Assembly (NCBI GenBank): GCA_964457455.1
Contig: CAYWJN010000027.1
Coordinates: 1-28,334 of the forward strand
Source: JABMPU01 sp964457455
Lineage (GTDB): Bacteria > Cloacimonadota > Cloacimonadia > Cloacimonadales > TCS61
Reading direction: 5' to 3'
Length of the DNA stretch: 28,334 nt
Shown: in pieces, positions 24,891 to 28,334 of the stretch
Layout: every line of letters begins with the position of its first letter
Position numbering within the stretch: the stretch's first letter is position 1
Notes under the pieces: generated by a model
The model's database searches: none
Seen by the model: the letters and a program-made list of their open reading frames with translations, nothing else
What the model was told of the DNA's origin: nothing
Position numbers and translations under genes: made by a program

Positions 24891-24956
24891 GAATCTTACT
24901 GCAAGAAACCATTCGCAAGGTTTTTACAACGAATCATATATTCGCATGTAAGATTC
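24891..24956. repeat. Nested inverted repeats at the 3' end of rsgA
   Basis: gaatcttac (24891-24899) and gtaagattc (24948-24956) form a perfect 9-bp inverted repeat. Between them lie aaacc..ggttt and cgaat..attcg pairs. Just outside, accattgcgaaggttt (24867 onward) resembles accattcgcaaggttt inside. The right arm encodes part of the last residues of RsgA. It could be the transcription end of the def-fmt-DUF116-rsgA unit or a small repeat that landed at the gene end. Confidence 0.45.
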
Positions 24957-26003
24957 ATATCTTTTTTGTGGTATTGAACCATTTTCAACTGCTTCCTTCA
25001 CAGCACAGACTATTTCGTGTGTATGTGTACAATCCGGATATTTACAACTTCTGGATATTTTGGAAAACCCGGGAAATAATCTTGGTAATTTCGCTTTATT
25101 TTCCCGATTCAAACCAAAAGTTCTTATTCCCGGCGTATCAACCATGTAACCACCAAAATCCCAGGCAATCAGCCTACTGTTGGTTGTTGTATGAATTCCT
25201 TTGCGAGTAGAATCACTTATTTCTGAAACCTTCAAATTTAAGCCTGGCTGCAATAAATTTATTAAAGTCGATTTTCCAGTTCCGGAGTGACCGGAAAAAA
25301 CTGTTTCTTTATTTTTTAAAACATGCTTCAACTCATCAATTCCTTCACCGATTTTTGCAGATGTAAAAATAATTTTATAACCGTTCTCTGAATAAAATTT
25401 ACATTTTCTTTTTACTTCTTCCATCTCATCTGCCAAATCAATTTTATTAATGCAAATTATCGGAGTAATCTCAAAAACTTCTGCAGCACAGATATATCTA
25501 TCGATCAAACCAAATTTTAAATCCGGTTCACGAACTGATGTAATAATAATAACCTGATCTATATTCGCTGCAATTATTATTTTTCTTTGAAAATTTTCCT
25601 CAAAATACCTGGAAAGAGTATTTTTTCGTGTAAAGATTTCTTCTATCCGGGGAGCTTCGTTTAAATCAACATTAGAAAAATCCACCCGCACATAATCGCC
25701 CACTGCTACAAGCGAGCGCGTCTCAAAATTTATCTGTTTTAGTCTTCCACTCAATTGACATATTGTTTGATTTTCCCCAATTTGCACAACACATTTATAA
25801 TTAGTTTTTATTTCTAAAATTCTACCTTTTTTAAGTTTTAATCCTGATTTTTGGCTAATTGCTCCCTTCTCTATCTTTTTCTTCTCAGCTCTTTTTTCCT
25901 CGATTATTTCTTCTTCTTCAAATCTTTCCAGGTCATTAATTTCAAGATTTGTTATCTTTATATTTTTTCTTATGAATTTTTTTTTATCCTTCTTTTTTCT
26001 CAT
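24924..26003 (-). CDS. rsgA: Small ribosomal subunit biogenesis GTPase RsgA
   Basis: RsgA is a circularly permuted GTPase that helps mature the 30S subunit. After a Lys/Glu-rich N-terminal extension (about 1-50) comes an OB-fold (KGRILEIKTNYKCVV; VGDYVRVDF). The permuted GTPase follows: NKID at about 185-188, SAK, the P-loop GHSGTGKSTLIN at about 237-248, TTT, and DTPGIRTFG. The zinc site CKYPDCTHTHEIVC is at about 318-331. From the ATG at 26003 the protein has 359 residues. A longer open frame reaches 26078, inside the DUF116 gene, and is rejected. The gene starts 2 bases after the DUF116 stop. Confidence 0.95.
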   Translation of the reverse strand: MRKKKDKKKFIRKNIKITNLEINDLERFEEEEIIEEKRAEKKKIEKGAISQKSGLKLKKGRILEIKTNYKCVVQIGENQTICQLSGRLKQINFETRSLVAVGDYVRVDFSNVDLNEAPRIEEIFTRKNTLSRYFEENFQRKIIIAANIDQVIIITSVREPDLKFGLIDRYICAAEVFEITPIICINKIDLADEMEEVKRKCKFYSENGYKIIFTSAKIGEGIDELKHVLKNKETVFSGHSGTGKSTLINLLQPGLNLKVSEISDSTRKGIHTTTNSRLIAWDFGGYMVDTPGIRTFGLNRENKAKLPRLFPGFSKISRSCKYPDCTHTHEIVCAVKEAVENGSIPQKRYESYMRIYDSL

Positions 26004-26005
26004 TG

Positions 26006-26776
26006 TTACTTTTTGTTTGAAATTATATTTTTCAAAGCAGTTTCTATTTTTTTTATATCCACGATTGTATTGATACAAGGTCCTTCAGGTCTCTCATTAA
26101 GAACACCATAAACCGGAATAGGAAATACATCCTGCAAACCATCTACCAGATCTCTCTGACAGGCAACAGCAATGATAAATTTCGGTTTATGTTTAATCAC
26201 TATCCTTCGGGCAAGAGTTCCGCCTGTGGCAATAGCAATTTTCACATTATACCTTTTGGCGAGTTTTATCAATTCGGAAATATTGCATTTTCCACAACTT
26301 GCACAATTATTAATATCAACTGTAATTCTTAAATCACATTCTGTATTTTGCAAACAATGGGGAAGAAGAATAAATATTTCTTTCGCTTTGAACTTCTTAT
26401 TTATTGTTTTCATCAGAGCATTATTCACATGAACATAAGATTCGCGGAGTTTATCCTTCGAAATTCCGATGATCCTACCAAAAAAAATTGTAACAGGAAA
26501 AAGAACTCGATTGAAAGCTACAACAGTAAAACGTGCAACCAGAAAATTCCGTTCTAAAAAGCAAGTAAGATAAACCAGAACTGAGCCTAAAATCAGGACA
26601 ATATAAAAAATACGAAGTGCTGTTAAAGAAATCTCTGCCAGAAGTTTATTGATTTCATGTAAACGGGGAGATACAAACCACCATAAAAGAGTCGTAATTA
26701 CCATCATCAAAAGTAATGTAACTGTGGCTATCCCCAAAAAGAGATTTTTACCTTTTGTGGTTATATCAAAATCCAT
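26006..26776 (-). CDS. DUF116 membrane protein
   Basis: The 256-residue protein has two N-terminal membrane helices (about 11-34 and 50-72) and a soluble domain with DUF116 features. These are PHCLQNTEC (Cys141, Cys147), CASCGKC (Cys158, 161, 164), AIATGGTLARRIV, VACQRDLVDGLQ (Cys206) and PVYGVLNERPEGPC (Cys234). Seven cysteines, mostly in close pairs, suggest a metal or iron-sulfur site, which is inference. The start ATG lies within the last codons of fmt (11-base overlap); a longer frame to 26824 is not needed. The family is uncharacterised. Its place between fmt and rsgA suggests a link to translation or only shared expression. Confidence 0.93.
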   Translation of the reverse strand: MDFDITTKGKNLFLGIATVTLLLMMVITTLLWWFVSPRLHEINKLLAEISLTALRIFYIVLILGSVLVYLTCFLERNFLVARFTVVAFNRVLFPVTIFFGRIIGISKDKLRESYVHVNNALMKTINKKFKAKEIFILLPHCLQNTECDLRITVDINNCASCGKCNISELIKLAKRYNVKIAIATGGTLARRIVIKHKPKFIIAVACQRDLVDGLQDVFPIPVYGVLNERPEGPCINTIVDIKKIETALKNIISNKK

Positions 26777-27716
26777 TTTCGAACTTATCTCCAATTTCCA
26801 ATCTGGCACCAAGATTAAAAGCAAATGAATTCATTATCTTTTTTCCCGCTGGTTGCACTCTTTTTATTAAAATATCATTATCTAATGTTGCTACAACCAG
26901 ACCAGTATTTTTTATGATTTCCTTTATTGTTCCGGGTTTCTTCCCAGATTTTATTTTAAGAATCTCAGTTTCGATTATCTTGATTCTTTTACTACTAATA
27001 AAGGCAATAGCTCCGGGTTTTTCTGCCAATCCGCGAACTTTACAGTGAATACTTTTTGCTGAATTATGCCAATTAATAATAAGGTCATCCTTCAATATTT
27101 TTTGAGTAAAAGTTGCTTTTCTCTCATCTTGTTCTTTCTGCTTAATCTCACCTTTTTCAAATCTTTCCAGAACATGCAGAATATCTTTAGCTCCCTCTTT
27201 TGAAAGCCTTTTATAAAGCTCTGTATAACACTCATTTTCTTTTATTTTAATTTCTCTTTGAAAAAGAATGGGACCTGCATCCATCTTAGCAACTATCTTA
27301 ATAACTGTGTTTCCTGTAACTTTTTCATCATTGAAAAGCGCATAACTTATTGGCGATGAACCTCTGTATTTTGGTAGTAAAGACGGATGAAGATTTATAC
27401 ATCCATACTTTGGAAGTTTCCTTATTTCTTTTTTTAGAAAACCTCCGTAAGCTACAGCAATAATAATATCAGGTTTTAAATCTTTCAGATAATTAATAAC
27501 CTCAGAATCGTTTACATCTTCCGGTTGAATTACAGGAATATCCAATTCTTCGGCTTTTAGTTTTATTTCCGGAGGAGAAAGTTTTCTGTTTCGTCCTTTC
27601 GGCTTATCCGGTTGTGTGATGCATAAAACAGGTTTGAATTTTGTGAATGAAAGAAACTCTAAACTAGGAACAGCAAACTTGGGAGTTCCCATAAAAACAA
27701 TATTCTTCAATTCCAT
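26766..27716 (-). CDS. fmt: Methionyl-tRNA formyltransferase
   Basis: Fmt formylates the methionine on initiator tRNA using 10-formyl-tetrahydrofolate. The 316 residues have the N-terminal IVFMGTPKFAVPSLEFL and QPDKPKGRNRKLSPPEIK. The catalytic NLHPSLLPKYRGSSPI has Asn108 and His110, and the catalytic Asp is in KMDAGPIL. The C-terminal OB domain (about 210-310) is complete, so length is normal. It follows def by 30 bases and overlaps the DUF116 gene, consistent with a def-fmt operon. Confidence 0.97.
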   Translation of the reverse strand: MELKNIVFMGTPKFAVPSLEFLSFTKFKPVLCITQPDKPKGRNRKLSPPEIKLKAEELDIPVIQPEDVNDSEVINYLKDLKPDIIIAVAYGGFLKKEIRKLPKYGCINLHPSLLPKYRGSSPISYALFNDEKVTGNTVIKIVAKMDAGPILFQREIKIKENECYTELYKRLSKEGAKDILHVLERFEKGEIKQKEQDERKATFTQKILKDDLIINWHNSAKSIHCKVRGLAEKPGAIAFISSKRIKIIETEILKIKSGKKPGTIKEIIKNTGLVVATLDNDILIKRVQPAGKKIMNSFAFNLGARLEIGDKFENGF

Positions 27717-27746
27717 CTTATTCTACGTTAGTTCAAAAATGTATGT

Positions 27747-28307
27747 TTATTCGGGCTTTTCATTTCTCAGGTTTATTCCATCTTCATCTGTTGTACTTTC
27801 CAATTCTCTGATTTTCTTTTTTAAAAATACTCTCTTTATTTTTGGAACTCTATCAACAAATAAAATTCCTTCCAAATGGTCGTATTCATGTTGTAATGAA
27901 GTTGCGAACAAACCGTCTGCAGAATATTGTTTCACTTCTCCATTTTCATCCGATGCTTCGATCACAACTCTCTCTGCACGAATTACTTTTTCAAATATTC
28001 CGGGTATGCTGAGACATCCTTCTTCAGAAGTAGTTTCACCCTCAAATTCAAGAAATTTAGGATTGATAAGAACTCGAGGATTTTTTTGATTATCTTTATA
28101 CCAGTGAGGATCGGAAATAACTATTCTTAATGATCTTCCAACCTGTGGAGCTGCCAGTCCAACTCCATCTTTCTCATATAAAGTTATCTTGAGGTCTGCA
28201 ATTAATTGCTTTATTTCATCGGTTATTTCAGTTACAGGTTTTGCAACTTGCCGAAGATTTTTATCTCCAATTATCCTAACCGGAAGTAATTTGCCCCTTT
28301 TTTTCAT
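27747..28307 (-). CDS. def: Peptide deformylase
   Basis: Def removes the formyl group from the N-terminal methionine of new proteins. All three metal and active-site motifs are present: GVGLAAPQVG at 48-57, EEGCLSIPG with the metal-binding Cys, and QHEYDHLEGILF with HExxDH. The protein has 186 residues from the ATG at 28307 (a GTG one codon upstream is possible); AGGAA lies about 11 bases before. The C-terminal tail is short and acidic. It is the first gene seen of the def-fmt-DUF116-rsgA run; the window ends 27 bases further upstream, so a promoter cannot be judged. Confidence 0.97.
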   Translation of the reverse strand: MKKRGKLLPVRIIGDKNLRQVAKPVTEITDEIKQLIADLKITLYEKDGVGLAAPQVGRSLRIVISDPHWYKDNQKNPRVLINPKFLEFEGETTSEEGCLSIPGIFEKVIRAERVVIEASDENGEVKQYSADGLFATSLQHEYDHLEGILFVDRVPKIKRVFLKKKIRELESTTDEDGINLRNEKPE

Positions 28308-28334
28308 CACTGATAATTCCTACAATAGCATTTC

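Noticed and set aside
26004..26078. N-terminal extension of rsgA
   Set aside because: It would overlap the end of the DUF116 gene by about 70 bases; the ATG two bases after the DUF116 stop is better.

Overview
The window is AT-rich bacterial DNA with dense, mostly housekeeping content. It has diderm (Gram-negative) features: three predicted signal-peptide or lipoprotein genes, an SLBB polysaccharide-export type protein and a LolB-like lipoprotein. It also hints at anaerobic amino-acid metabolism, with a MutL/GlmL-type ATPase and an electron-transfer flavoprotein subunit. Together with DUF116 beside fmt, this is compatible with an uncultured anaerobe of the FCB side of the tree, for example Cloacimonadota. 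That assignment is inference from gene content only; no 16S rRNA or other marker is present. A run of exactly 100 N at 4309-4408 shows this is a scaffolded assembly, so adjacency across it is not proven.

Layout. Positions 1-883 hold decayed material on the minus strand: a frameshifted FG-GAP protein and relics of small reading frames. From 884 to 17487 all intact genes are on the plus strand: mfd; [gap]; an SLBB protein, an NAD-dependent sugar epimerase/dehydratase, a DegT-family sugar aminotransferase and etfB (one tight run); lgt overlapping a LolB-like lipoprotein gene; purB, a phosphatidylserine-decarboxylase-like gene and pssA (tight run); comF; a conserved-looking 122-residue protein; a MutL-family ATPase; a broken GxxExxY gene in a repeat cassette; and a 376-residue barrel-sandwich/KOW-like protein. 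From 17499 to the end all genes are on the minus strand. In transcription order they are def-fmt-DUF116-rsgA, nadK-recN, a DUF4349-like membrane protein, nfeD-stomatin, eno and a lipoprotein. The two blocks converge at 17487/17499.

How the genes fit together. SLBB protein, epimerase and aminotransferase form a small envelope-glycan module. Lgt lipidates lipoproteins such as the one it overlaps. PssA makes phosphatidylserine, but its partner gene encodes a Psd-like protein that has no Gly-Ser pair and so cannot form the pyruvoyl cofactor. Mfd and RecN serve DNA repair. Def and Fmt handle the formyl group of initiator methionine, and RsgA matures the 30S subunit.

The least explained parts are the MutL-type ATPase with its 376-residue partner and 122-residue neighbour, the GxxExxY cassette with 40-bp direct repeats between them, the non-catalytic Psd-like protein, the etfB without an adjacent etfA, and several hairpin or inverted-repeat elements between genes. 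No rRNA, tRNA, CRISPR array, transposase or phage gene was seen.
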